Below the pieces are notes generated by a model. That model was given only the letters and a program-made list of their open reading frames with translations, was not told where the DNA came from and did no database searches. This document shows, in pieces, positions 54,261 through 64,000 of a stretch of 64,000 nt of DNA (within the stretch, counting starts at the first letter, position 1; each line of letters opens with the position of its first letter). The position numbers were made by a program, and so were the translations under genes. This DNA comes from Nilaparvata lugens (taxonomy: Eukaryota; Arthropoda; Insecta; Hemiptera; Delphacidae), in contig NC_052507.1 of assembly GCF_014356525.2 (NCBI RefSeq), positions 50,752,107-50,816,106 on the forward strand, in the 5' to 3' direction.

Positions 54261-54705
54261 ACAGAACTACTAGTATATCTGTATCTTACCGTTTCTGTAA
54301 AAAATACAGATATAGTCAGCTGATTAGAACTGTATTGCTTATTTTCGCGGCGCGTATATCTGTACGCACCTTAAGAGTATAAGTAGTAAGTAATCTTCTA
54401 CTTTGTGTTTTTGCTTTGTTGCAATGTTCAAAAACAGCTATCTAACGGAACTGTTCCAACAAAACAGTTATTAGCGCATGTTCTATAACATGCAGATTTC
54501 TCTTGAGAGACACTAACAATATTTCCAGTTTCTATCCATTATGGTTTTGTTTGTTGAAGTTTGAGGTTGTTTGTGGCTTGATTGTTGAGTCTGATCTTTA
54601 ATTGCATACCAAACTCGTAAAACTGTTGAAAGTTGGTTTTTGTTGTTATTAAACTCTAGTAAGTAAAAACTTATTATTCATGAGAACAAAGTAAATGAAC
54701 ACAAA

Positions 54706-54781
54706 ATGGAAAACATGATTTGTTCGAATACGCAGCAGACTCTGCAGCAACATATCAAAGAGCTTCTGAAACATAATTTTG
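54706..54781 (+). CDS. Candidate first coding exon (low support)
   Basis: ATG after ACAAA opens MENMICSNTQQTLQQHIKEL and four more residues, then G|GTAATT. The encoded segment is helix-like. No downstream exon in matching phase was found on the + strand. Confidence 0.25.
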
Positions 54782-54956
54782 GTAATTAGCTTACAGTAAT
54801 ATTCTCATAGTGCTGTTAACAATTTTATTGTAATTTTTTGTTATCTCCATCTTATTATGTATTCTTTGATCATCGTACATGTTATGATAAAAAAGTCTTA
54901 CTAGATCTGATTTAAGAGTCTATATATGTTATCTCAGGGTAGACAGCTAGACTACT

Positions 54957-55270
54957 AGGGCCGGTTTCCGAGCTCGGGATTTAGCTAAGTTCTAGACTTT
55001 AACTGGCTTTAAACTCTGGAGTCAGAAAATTGGCTTTCGGAGTCAGAGCGTTAACGTAGTTGAGGACTTAAATAGACTCTGGAGTTTAAAGATCATGTTA
55101 GACCCTGGAGCTTATAATTTCGCTTTCTGAGTAAATGGCTTATTAGTCCAGGACTTGAATTAGATTCTTGCCTCTTTCCGAGTCAAGGATTTATCAAAAA
55201 TCGTTAAGTTAAGGACTTGAAACAGCGTGATTTTAAACCCTCGATTGGGGTAGGGTTTAAATTCAAGTTC
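54957..55270. repeat. MITE-like repeat with GGGCCGGTTTCCGAG end
   Basis: Contains repeated phrases (GACTCTGGAGTTTAAA, TTTC(C/G)GAGTC). A related, inverted piece is at 61365-61445, so the two bracket the CR1-like LINE. Confidence 0.5.
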
Positions 55271-55699
55271 TAGACTTAACTGATCAAACACAATTCAGTT
55301 ATTGTTTTGGAGTAGATAAAAAGCCAAATAGATGTCATGGAATACCTAAATTATTTGGATTAGTCTATCTAAATTCATGATTTATAGTTTGGAATAAAAT
55401 TGTATCAGAATTACGTGTAAAAAACATTTTACGACTGTGAATAACCTAAAAATGTTCAAGCAAAATATTACAAGGATTGCCTTGGAATTTATATTCCAAT
55501 CTGAATGCTATTAATCAATGTCATATTCAACATATTGATAATAATAACAATAAAGAATTATTACTCCAGTTTTTTTCAAAACAAATACGTTTTCAAACTC
55601 AATAACCTAATGACATTTTTATTCCAAAATCACTGGTTAGTGATTACTTGTTACTTACTTACTTACTTGTTACTTATATTTGTCCTCCTGAAAGTCTAA

Positions 55700-57527
55700 A
55701 GGCTGGGAGTCGTCATTATTGTTTTTCACGGCAGGTGATTTCCTCCATGTGCATGTCGTATAAATATGTTTAAATGTATGCTCTTCAACATACTCTGATA
55801 CTGCATAGTAGGGTCGGGCCAATAGGTATGACTTTAGGCCTCTGGCAAATGCTGCCTCGTCATCCATGTCCTACGGGTCACGCGGCAGTAAAAATTGAAA
55901 AAGTATGATCCTGCATATGTTGGTGAGCAGCTGTATTTCTTCAGTCTATGTTGTGGTAAGTCAAGATTCTTGTTGTTTCGAAGGTCATAGCAGTGTTTTT
56001 CCTGTCTTGTGGTAAGGCCTTTCCTTTTAACCAGATTTATTGTTTCGAGCAGTTACAATGAGACTACTGTGAGCATTTTACTCTCCACAAATAATGGTTT
56101 ACAGTGCTCTATCATGTTTTTCTCCAATATCGTTCTCAAGGCCCACTTTTGTATTCTCAGGACTCTGTCAAGGTGTGTCTGGGATGCCGATCCTCAGGCA
56201 ACAATACCGTACCTTAAATGTGAGACAAAGAGTGAGTGGTATGCAATGAATGATGTACTTTTCTCTGATATGTTTCAGATTCTTCGTATAACATACACGG
56301 CAGATGCTAACCTTTTGCATAACAGCTCTATATGTTTTCTCCATGTTAAGTGACAGTCAATCGTTATCCCCAGGAATCTTGTGAAGTCTGCCATCATTGA
56401 GTCATCATTTGTTTTGTCTCTCATCCGGGTTGTTTTTGATTGGAGTGAATCTGATGTGGACTGTCTTCTTCCTATTAATGGTCAGCTTCAGTCTATTGCA
56501 TGTATCTGTGGCCTCTTCCAGTGCTGTCTTGACAATTATGTGTGGGTCTTGAAGCTTCTGCGATGGTATCAAGATAGTGGTATCATCGGCAAACAATATG
56601 CAACTGTTTCTGTTGTCAATTTCCTTGGGAAGGTCATTGATGTAGACAAGGAACAGTATTGGCCCAAGGATGGATCCCTGGGGCACACCCTGGGACACTG
56701 AGTGAGGATTTTTAGTTTACAAGAGCAGTTTTCTTGTGTTGCACTATTTCCACATACTGCTTTCTGTTGGTGAGGTAGTCCTCTATCCACTCCAATGCTC
56801 CTCCCTCTATTTTCAATTCTCTCAATTTCAGAGTTAGGATGTTCCAGTCTAGTGTGTCGAAGGCCTTTTGAAGATCTATAAACAGTCCCATAACAGTATT
56901 TTTCTCCTCCCAACGTTGGTTTATGTTGTCACACAATTCAGATATTGCAGTTGTAGTGCCTAGACGCTTTCTAAATCCATGCTGTTGTGCTGTTATAAGT
57001 TTGTTGCTCTCCAGATGCAGGATAAGCTGGTCATATACTGCTCGTTCCATAATTTTTGAGGTTATAGGTAGGTTTGCTATGGGCCTATAGTTCTTGTGAT
57101 CCATTTTATCTCCTCCTTTGAATTTTGGAAAAATCTTAGAGATCTTGAGAGCCTGTGGGAATACAGCTTGCTTTAGGGAAGAATTTACTATTTCCAGAAG
57201 AGGCTTTGTTAGTTCTTCTTTGCAATTTTTAAATATTTTTCCAGTAATGTCATCATGCCCAGCAGAATTGTTCGATTTTAGTTTGTCTATGAGATGGTGG
57301 AGTTGTGCTGTATTTATCATCTGAAATTCACTCAATACTTTGATGCCTGTCAGCTTGGCCATACGTCTTAGAGGAGGGTCAAATCCTGTTGTTGTTGCTG
57401 GCTTTGTAAAGGCTTCATTTAGGATGTTGCTAGTGTGAAAAGGATCAGTGATCTTCTGGCCCTCTATTTCCAAACAGAGGCTTTCCTGCCTGTTAAGATT
57501 ACTTCTGTTCCGTTCATCATTGATCAT
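55700..57527 (-). pseudogene. LINE reverse transcriptase, frameshifted
   Basis: 57527-56712 holds the N-terminal blocks: NSAGHDDITGKIFK, ISKIFPKFKGGDKMDHKNYR, and block A GLFIDLQKAFDTLDWNIL. 56698-56405 has SQGVPQGSILGPILFLVYIN and CILFADDTTIL, so the FADD box is intact. From about 56390 down to 55700 the C-terminal region (RFLGITIDCHLTWRKHIE) is read with further breaks. Confidence 0.82.
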
Positions 57528-57567
57528 TTTCCAAAGGGTCTTGGTTTTGTTGTCTGATTCTATGATC

Positions 57568-58620
57568 CTACTCTTGACATGTATCTTTTTTGTGTTTTAC
57601 ATCCTGGTCATATAGATTTTTTAGTTCTTTGTATTGCCGCCTATGGTCCTCTGATGCAGTTGAGATGAATTTCTCTCTAGCTAGTTGTATTCTGTGTTTC
57701 AAAAGAATAGTTTTTTCGTCCCAAAACTTGAACCCCTTTGCTGTAGTGATCTTCCTTGGTCCTCTTGGCATTGTTTCATCCATTTTCTGTCGCATTTTTG
57801 TGGCAAAAATATTGTATTTTTCATCGGCAGCGTGTGTCTCAATCACTGGTGACCAGTTGGTATGCTGTAATTTTGAGTTTAACTCTTGAATGTTTCCTTT
57901 TGAATAGCTTCTTGCATACCTGTATGTCGGCAGTTCCGGGTTGCATTTGTATTTCATATTGCACAATACAGCATGGTGATCTGAGAAATGGCTCGGGTAG
58001 ACTGTGGCTTCGATATCTGAAAGTGAGAGGTTATGATAGCATCCATCAAGGCTTGTGGCTGAGTTTGGAGTCACTCTGGTAGGAGGCATATAATGGATTT
58101 GGCAGCCATTTTGAGTCAACATATTGTTTAGGTCTTTGAAGTTCTGCTCAGATGTCTTGTGAGTGTCAATGTTTGTGTCACCCAGGATCACTATTTTGTG
58201 ATGCTTTGCTGAGAAATTCTGCAGCAGGCCTCCAAGTTTAGTGAGGAATTCCTTTATATTACATGGGTCAGGTAATCTATAGGTTCCAATCAAAATCAGG
58301 TTTGTCTTCTTTGTTTGAATATTCAAGCCTACTGTTTCAAATTCTTTTTCTGTTGGTTTGTATCGCTCTTCCAGCTTTATTTCTGTTGTGTTGGATAGCA
58401 TGTCTTCTTTAATGTATATTGCTATTCCCCCCCAGAGGTAAAGGGTCTAGCAGAAACAGGAAACAAGGGAATAACCCGGAATTGAAGTGCAGAGGAGCTC
58501 CTCCTTTCGCAATTCATGTTCAGATAGTATCAGGATATCAGGGCTGTATTTGTGGAGATCTATTAACAATCTATCTATTTTCACCTGCAGGCCTCTTTGA
58601 ATATTAAGATGGAAAACAGT
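57568..58620 (-). pseudogene. LINE apurinic-type endonuclease, frameshifted
   Basis: The upstream part (58620-58440) reads LTVFHLNIQRGLQ and DILILSEHELRKEE, the N-terminal blocks with the catalytic Asn and Glu. After a frame break, 58401-57568 has LILIGTYR, VILGDTNID (GDxN) and SHFSDHHAVLC (SDH). It is an exonuclease-endonuclease-phosphatase fold that nicks target DNA. The stop falls after about 135 residues of inter-domain text rich in Lys. Confidence 0.82.
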
Positions 58621-58649
58621 TAATTGACTTGATTTCTTGGTTTTGCTGT

Positions 58650-59666
58650 CTAAGTTTGGTTTTTTGGTGAGGCTATATTTCCGTTTGGGCTCCTTGTATC
58701 ATTCCCTAGGATTTGGTGAGGTAGTTGAAGAGCATCAATCAGTCTTTCAGCCAATATTCTTGACCTCTCCCAGTTTAGTTGCCTACCATTCCAGTTTAAG
58801 TGGTGTTCCTTAAGATGGTCAGTGTTATCGACAAATGTGGCATTCAGCTGCCAACACATTAATTTTAATGCGTTATTTGTCTCCTGAAGAAATCTTTTAT
58901 TAATGTCCTCTCTTGGCGGAATGGATGCGACATACCATTTAGTTTTAGGAAAACGTTTTATGTTAGCTTCTATTGTGTACCATAGTGGCCTCATGACTTG
59001 GTTAAGTGTTTTAGATCCCAGAAGATTTCTTGATCCAACATGCAGTAGGACTTTTTGTGGCATAGTGGTTTTACTTTTTAGAACTCGACTAATGTCCTGT
59101 ATTTTGGCATCTGCAATGATTTCTACATCTAAGTTTTTCTTACACATACCCTGAATTATGTCTCCAGCCTGCCTCGCCACAGAATCTGCGACCAGGAGAG
59201 CTGTCCTCTTGTTTTCATTATTTTCCTGCTACTCAATTTTCGCAATAGAAGGTTCAGGTTCAAGTTTCTTGTTATTGCTTTTATTTATCGGTACGCTAGT
59301 TCTCCGTTTATGATCTTTGACAATTGTTACACTGTGGTCTTGTGGGCAGTCCTCTTCACTCACTGTCAGGCCGCATTCAGACTCCTTCATCAGCGCCTCA
59401 GTACGTTTGTGAACTATTTCTCTTTTTTGACATGAGGGCTCCGGGAAAATTCCCTGTGTGAAATCATGGATCAAATTTTCTAGTTTGTATATGACATCAG
59501 TCTTTCGTGCAAGTGCGTCTTGGAGCCTATTATTTTCTGTCTTTGTTGCAAGTAACTCATTCTTTAGATCAGATATGTCCTCCATCAATATTTTAACTAT
59601 ACTATCCATGTCTGTGCTTTGTCCTGTTGCTATCAGTTTGGTGATTGTCATTCCACCATCTGTCAT
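58650..59666 (-). pseudogene. LINE ORF1: coiled coil and SGNH esterase-like domain, one in-frame stop
   Basis: Residues from 59666: MDSIVKILMEDISDLKNELL and ENNRLQDALARKTD form a coiled coil. A TAG at 59229-59231 interrupts; the same frame goes on with LLVADSVARQAG (SGNH block I, Ser in DSVAR), VLLHVGSRNLL (the GxND position reads GSRN) and LKEHHLNWNGRQLNW (block with the His). Such esterase domains occur in CR1-type ORF1 proteins. Confidence 0.75.
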
Positions 59667-60106
59667 TTCTAATGTCGCCTTAGAAGGGTCGTTTCTGTCT
59701 TATTTATTATTGTATTTGTTTGATTTAAGCCACCTTGATTTTTTGGTGTTGTACATAATTCACATTGCCATGATTGTATATTATCCTTTGGTATCTTCAT
59801 CATTTCCTCATATTTTTCATCTGTGATATCAACACATTCGATATGATACCACTTATCTTTATCACAATCACATGCAACCCCCTTTTGATCATATAATACA
59901 GGTATTTCACAAATGGGACAATTAAATTTAATAACATCAACTTCAATAGATTTTTTATAATATCATGTTTTTCTTTTGTGTTTTCTTGTTCTTGTCTTGA
60001 GAGTTATTTTGTTTTACATGAGATGTCTGTGCATATGGGGACCTGTAATTGTTTTTTTGTCCTTTTGAATTTTTCCCAGGAGTAGTTTTATTTTTTGGGG
60101 GAGACA
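59667..60106 (-). pseudogene. LINE ORF1 N-terminus with PHD finger
   Basis: Starts MSPPKNKTTPGK, breaks at about 59965, then reads a PHD-type zinc finger: CPICEIPV, ACDCDKDKWYHIECVDI and SWQCELCTTPK (C4HC3 spacing). Another one-base displacement near 59695 separates it from the coiled-coil part. Too short or split to be seen as one ORF. Confidence 0.72.
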
Positions 60107-61487
60107 TATTCTTCAATTTTGTTTGGATATCAAATCAAGAAGAAGCCTGAGTCAGTGAAATTTACGTTTCACAACAGTTATACAGTTTTAAAAGTGTAGT
60201 ATAGTTTAAAATTTATCACAGATGTTTTTGGTAATAAAGCTTAAAGTCGTACAATTAGTGCTTTTCAATTTTGCTTAGACATCAAATAAAAAAAGAAGCC
60301 TGAGTCAGCGAGGTTTGCGTTCGCTATAGTCAAATACAGTTTTATAAAGTGTGGTATATAGTTTGAAAATTTATCACAGTGCTGGAGTTATCACAGATGT
60401 TTTTGGTAATAAAGTTACAAGTCGTACAATTTTATCACAGCCTCTATTCTATATCACAGCTATACGAGCGTAAAATTTATTAATTTTCCAACACAGAAAC
60501 ACATGCACTAAAAAAGTTTTTACGTCTGATCAGGTACTTACTCAAGCGTAAAATTTCGTATTGTAGTAGCATATAGAAATTATTTAAAGCAAAAAGTACT
60601 ACAACTTAGTCAATGCTGTTAGAAATCAAGTTTAAAAGTTATTTTTCTATAAATGAGAGCATTAAAACAAATATCCAAGATCAGGTAGTTGTATTGGTCT
60701 AGGCAAAAATTTTCCAGTCAATGCAATCCTGTTTTGTCGTGATCAAGATATCTCTTGGTAGTTCTATTTAAAAATCATTTTAAAGAAGTGATCAATTTGA
60801 AAGAAAGTAGCCAGCAATCCCATTCACTTAGTTAATTTACCAAAGAACTCAAAAATTGATACCTAATAGTCAATAAATAAAAATGAAGCGGCCTCACCAA
60901 CCATAAGATTGAGGTTAAATATGAACGTTATATATTCACTTGATTTGTAATTTTCCGCGCACTTTCTAACTGAGACTTATATTTTGAGAATTATTTATAC
61001 ACTGTGTTGTATCAATTAGTTATGAAATAATTTGTTTAGAACACGAAATTGATTTATATTCCTATATAAACTGAATAGGAGTGTTGTAATTGTTCGGCTG
61101 ATCGAATCCGGCGCATGCGCTCCTCCCCGATTTAGTTAGGATCAATGATCAAAAGTAGCATAACGTAAAATGAAATGTTTATTCATTCACCTTTCAAAGG
61201 TTTTGCTTTGAATAGGCCTACAAAGAAATCGAAATTTATTTTTACAAAATAGTTTGGAGAGCATGCTCATTTGAATTGTCCCGCTGTAATCCGCTGTTTC
61301 CGTTTTGCTATAATGCCAACAATACAACAGCAAAATATTGTGAATTTTCCTCATGTTTACTGCGTTAAAGTCCTGGACTCAAATAAGTCCAGAACTTGAT
61401 AGACTCTGGAGTTTAGAAGATAAAATCGTGACTCAGAAAGTCAATTTTTTTATTTTTATTTTCAATTTCAAAAGGAGCTTTTCCCCC
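60107..61487. other. Diverged repeats and AT-rich DNA
   Basis: A segment with AAGAAGCCTGAGTCAG(C/T)GA and GTTTTTGGTAATAAAG appears twice (about 60137-60245 and 60285-60420), possibly the 5' UTR monomers of the LINE. GCGCATGCGC is at 61111-61120. 61365-61445 is related to 54957-55270. Confidence 0.45.
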
Positions 61488-62211
61488 TCAATGACCAATT
61501 TCTGTAATTTTATTTCTAACAGACTGACTAGTTTGACTAGCAGATTGACTAGTTTGCGATAAAACATTGAAAGAGTTTCCTGCTCTTAATTCACCACAGT
61601 CAATTATGGTTTCACCCGGCGAATAGAAATTTCTAAGTTCTTCTGTTTCCATTTTCAACGATTTATTTTCAGCTCTCAGTAGTGCATTATCAGCCTCTAA
61701 AACTTCTATTGTAGTCATCATTCCAGTAATGTTTGCTCTAAGGTTTTCATTCTCCTGTTTCAAAACGTTCTGAACTCGAAGGGCCGACTCCAATTCTTCT
61801 ATCCTCGCTTGGTGTGTGTGCATTAAAGATGTTTGTCCTCCTCTACAAGCCTCCAGATCGATTTGTAGACTCATAGCATGTGCAATAATGTCATCTCTTT
61901 GTTGCTGAAGCTCAACTTCTCAGAGATTCGTCAAGTGCTACCGAAAGAAGAGATGGAGAGTCTCTTCCGTATGAAGGTGTGTTTACCGCTGCACTTTTTG
62001 TTGCTATCTTGTCTGATCCACCACAGGCAACAGGTGAGTTGGGACTACTCGACAAAATTGACTCATCGTTATTTACCTTTTCCCTGTTGGTTGGTGAATT
62101 TTCCATGCTAATGTGACCTTCAGTATGTTTTTGGGGTGAATGACTATGTAAACCATCATCTTTCAAAACTTTAGATTTGCTTAAATTAGTTCTAATTGTA
62201 GCTGAACATGT
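61488..62211 (-). pseudogene. Coiled-coil protein exon with a frameshift
   Basis: 62211-61912 follows an acceptor (CTTAATTTCAG) and encodes a Ser/Asn-rich part (SPQKHTEGHISMENSP, ILSSSPNSPVACGG). After SVALDESLR the frame shifts by one base at about 61915. The next frame runs VELQQQRDDIIAHAMS into a strong coiled coil (61874-61488): IEELESALRVQNVLKQENENL, IEVLEADNALLRAENKSLK. It ends SQTSQSVRNKITEIGH, stop. It may be a last exon of a host gene hit by an assembly error, or a dead transposon ORF. No family recognised. Confidence 0.5.
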
Positions 62212-63330
62212 ACTGAAATTAAGATAGGGCTTACGTTTAAAGCTTATGAATTCAATAATAATTTTTAAAATGATAATTATATTAAAATGTATTATAATTG
62301 AATATTGGCAAAGGAATATAAATTCGAATTTATAACTCGGTAGTTTAAGAACAGTTATAGAGATAAAAATAATTAATTAGGCCAAATACCGTAAGGGCTT
62401 AACTTATATTCATGAAAGTCCCTTGAAATCAAAACCTCTAGATAAATGTGATGTGGTATTGAAATTAAGAATTTAGAAGCTAATCTATCCGATAAGAAGA
62501 AGATGAAGTTTCTAGGTAGGGAAATGAACACAATAAAAGCAATGCTCGATTATGTTTACAACTGAATACCGTCAACAAATATTAATGAAAGTTCTGAAAC
62601 TTGAAAAACAGGCAGAAAAAATAAAACGAAATAGTCTGTTGTCGAATCGCTCGTACCCCGTCCCACACCGGGCCAAGAGCGACTACTACAGGATGCAATG
62701 CTTACAAAAATTACTGAGCAGCCTGCCGACAAAACTATTTCGGCCTGTATCAAAATTAACTCGTCAACAAAGCTCAGTTTCCCTTTCCAGAAAAGTGAAC
62801 AGAAAAACTAATATTAAGAAATATATTACAAATAGAGAACAACTAATTTTCAGATAGGATATAAATAATTTAATTATTATCATTATTTACGGCAATCTTT
62901 TATTTCTATTTTCTTTAGTGTACTGTAAGACAGAGATAATTAAAATCAGAGAAAAAAATACACGTGATCCAATATTGGAATTTAATTTTTCAAGTTGGAA
63001 TAAATTTTTCCAAAAGTCCAGTTTGAGAAGTAGGTTTCACACGTTTGAAATTCTTCTGTCAAAAGCAAGGATGTTTCAGTGATTTACGAGTACTAAGATT
63101 GTAATTGTTATTTATTTATTTTTTATTTTATTTTTATTTGTAATTGTTATATAAATTATTAGATAGAATGCCCCATTCAAGTATATATATTATATATATT
63201 ACTTCATTATACTTTCAAATGTTACTGAATAATTATGATGAATAAAAAACATGCGAGAGAAATAAATTATTTATTATCATAATCATTATCATCAATTGTT
63301 ATTCATAATTCATTAATTCACATGGTAGAG

Positions 63331-63379
63331 CCAATACCTGCTATTACATCGTAATGTACTAAGTAATAGCAGGTATTGG
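63331..63379. repeat. Perfect 17-bp hairpin
   Basis: CCAATACCTGCTATTAC and GTAATAGCAGGTATTGG with a 15-base loop. Confidence 0.75.
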
Positions 63380-63733
63380 TAAGCACAGCTATAGTGATGT
63401 ATGAAAATTGACCTGATTATTATAAATCAAGTAATGAATTAATAATGAACTAATACATGAAATAATGCAATTTTCAAATTCAAATTCATTATTCAAATTT
63501 TATTTATTCAAGTAAGTTACAATACATTCTGGTTCATACACGAATCTACAATAAATTACAGTACAACAGCCAATTATGCAACAAATTTCACATATTATGA
63601 AAACTTATTAATTACAATGAAGATTGAATGCAACGTTATAGAATATTGATAATATAGAATTGTAATATAACTACATAAATCAGCGGTGTTTCAACAATGA
63701 ATAAATGATAATTTCAATGAATCAATAAACTAT

Positions 63734-63793
63734 CACTACCCCAACAAATGTTGGGACATTACTACCCCACTATATATTATATGTGTTGGGGTA
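63734..63793. repeat. Inverted repeat TACCCCAACA / TGTTGGGGTA
   Basis: 10-bp outer arms, with an inner CCAACAAATGTTGG palindrome. Confidence 0.55.
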
Positions 63794-64000
63794 TAAGTAA
63801 TTAGTTGCTTATTGCGTGTAATAATTACTATTTACAAACTTCATTCACTGATATGGGATTAAAGTTTTTTATAATAAAATTAGTAAAAATGTATAATACA
63901 AACAAACAAAATTATGGAATTAGTAAATAAATATTAATGTTCTATTAAGGATAATAATAAGAAAGGTTATTTTTAGAAAAATGAAAAACAGTAAAGAGTG

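Larger units (their letters stand above)
52139..54373. mobile_element. TIR element at TTAA carrying nested repeats
   Basis: Left end AAGTGCATACAGATATACGC and right end GCGTATATCTGTACGCACCTT are inverted over about 36 bp, and TTAA is present at both edges. Inside it lie the GACCGAG repeat (52211-52473 and 54130-54260) and, inside that, a LINE. Confidence 0.65.
55637..60106 (-). mobile_element. CR1-like LINE, nearly full length, decayed
   Basis: Minus-strand order: ORF1 start (MSPPKNKTTPGKNSKG at 60106), PHD finger, coiled coil, SGNH domain, endonuclease, RT, C-terminal region, then a tail of AAGT repeats at 55637-55675. Each part is readable but in several frames. ORF1 PHD and esterase modules with a short 3' tandem tail fit the CR1/Jockey superfamily. 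Confidence 0.82.
62212..64000. other. AT-rich DNA, small ORF and hairpins
   Basis: A Lys/Arg-rich 101-codon ORF at 62552-62857 (+) has no known domain, and another frame of the same stretch looks equally protein-like, so I do not call it. The remainder is very AT-rich with the two hairpins noted separately. Confidence 0.4.

Noticed and set aside
56009..58607. + strand ORFs opposite the LINE
   Set aside because: Antisense shadows of the RT and endonuclease frames.
62552..62857. Lys/Arg-rich 101-codon ORF
   Set aside because: No domain, no splice support, and a second frame (62640-62810) looks just as protein-like.

Overview
The window is eukaryotic nuclear DNA, almost certainly from an insect. 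It is AT-rich, its genes are split by GT-AG introns, and it holds a ZAD-C2H2 zinc-finger gene (a family expanded in arthropods), an errantivirus-type Ty3/gypsy element with env, several LINEs, and many MITE-like inverted repeats. A hemipteran such as a planthopper would fit, but nothing here proves the species. About four fifths of the window is mobile or repeated DNA.

I could assemble three host genes from splice sites and matching reading phase. (1) A calexcitin/sarcoplasmic calcium-binding-like EF-hand gene, + strand, five exons at 8172-11076; its first exon is missing, perhaps near the 100-N gap at 7488-7587. (2) A ZAD protein with 12 C2H2 fingers, - strand, seven exons at 27130-13001; 457 aa from the ATG in the first visible exon. 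(3) A THAP-domain protein of 236 aa, - strand, four exons at 49007-32737. Its 13.8-kb first intron holds a complete-length errantivirus, two MITE/hairpin elements, a dead LINE and a foldback-like element.

Layout: 1-7487 is a near-identical second copy of 38107-45593 (errantivirus gag-pol, one LTR and 3 kb of THAP-gene intron) and stops at the N gap. 8172-11076 is the EF-hand gene. 13001-27130 is the zinc-finger gene, with an RTE-like LINE, a tRNA-derived SINE and MITEs in its introns. 27655-32170 is a nested repeat block around a LINE fragment whose ORF begins with an Ulp1-type protease. 32737-49007 is the THAP gene with its mobile cargo. 49251-51120 holds tandem repeats rich in CCTAACC and a possible retroposon. 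52139-54373 is a three-level nest (TIR element > repeat > LINE). 55637-60106 is a decayed CR1-like LINE with PHD, coiled-coil and SGNH modules. 61488-62211 is a coiled-coil coding exon with a frameshift. The rest to 64000 is AT-rich with small hairpins.

The strongest leads are the Ulp1-protease LINE, the foldback-like element carrying a 1.4-kb TTAGG-containing minisatellite, the rebuilt THAP gene with its invaded intron, and the suspicious 7.5-kb duplication next to the gap, which may be an uncollapsed haplotype.
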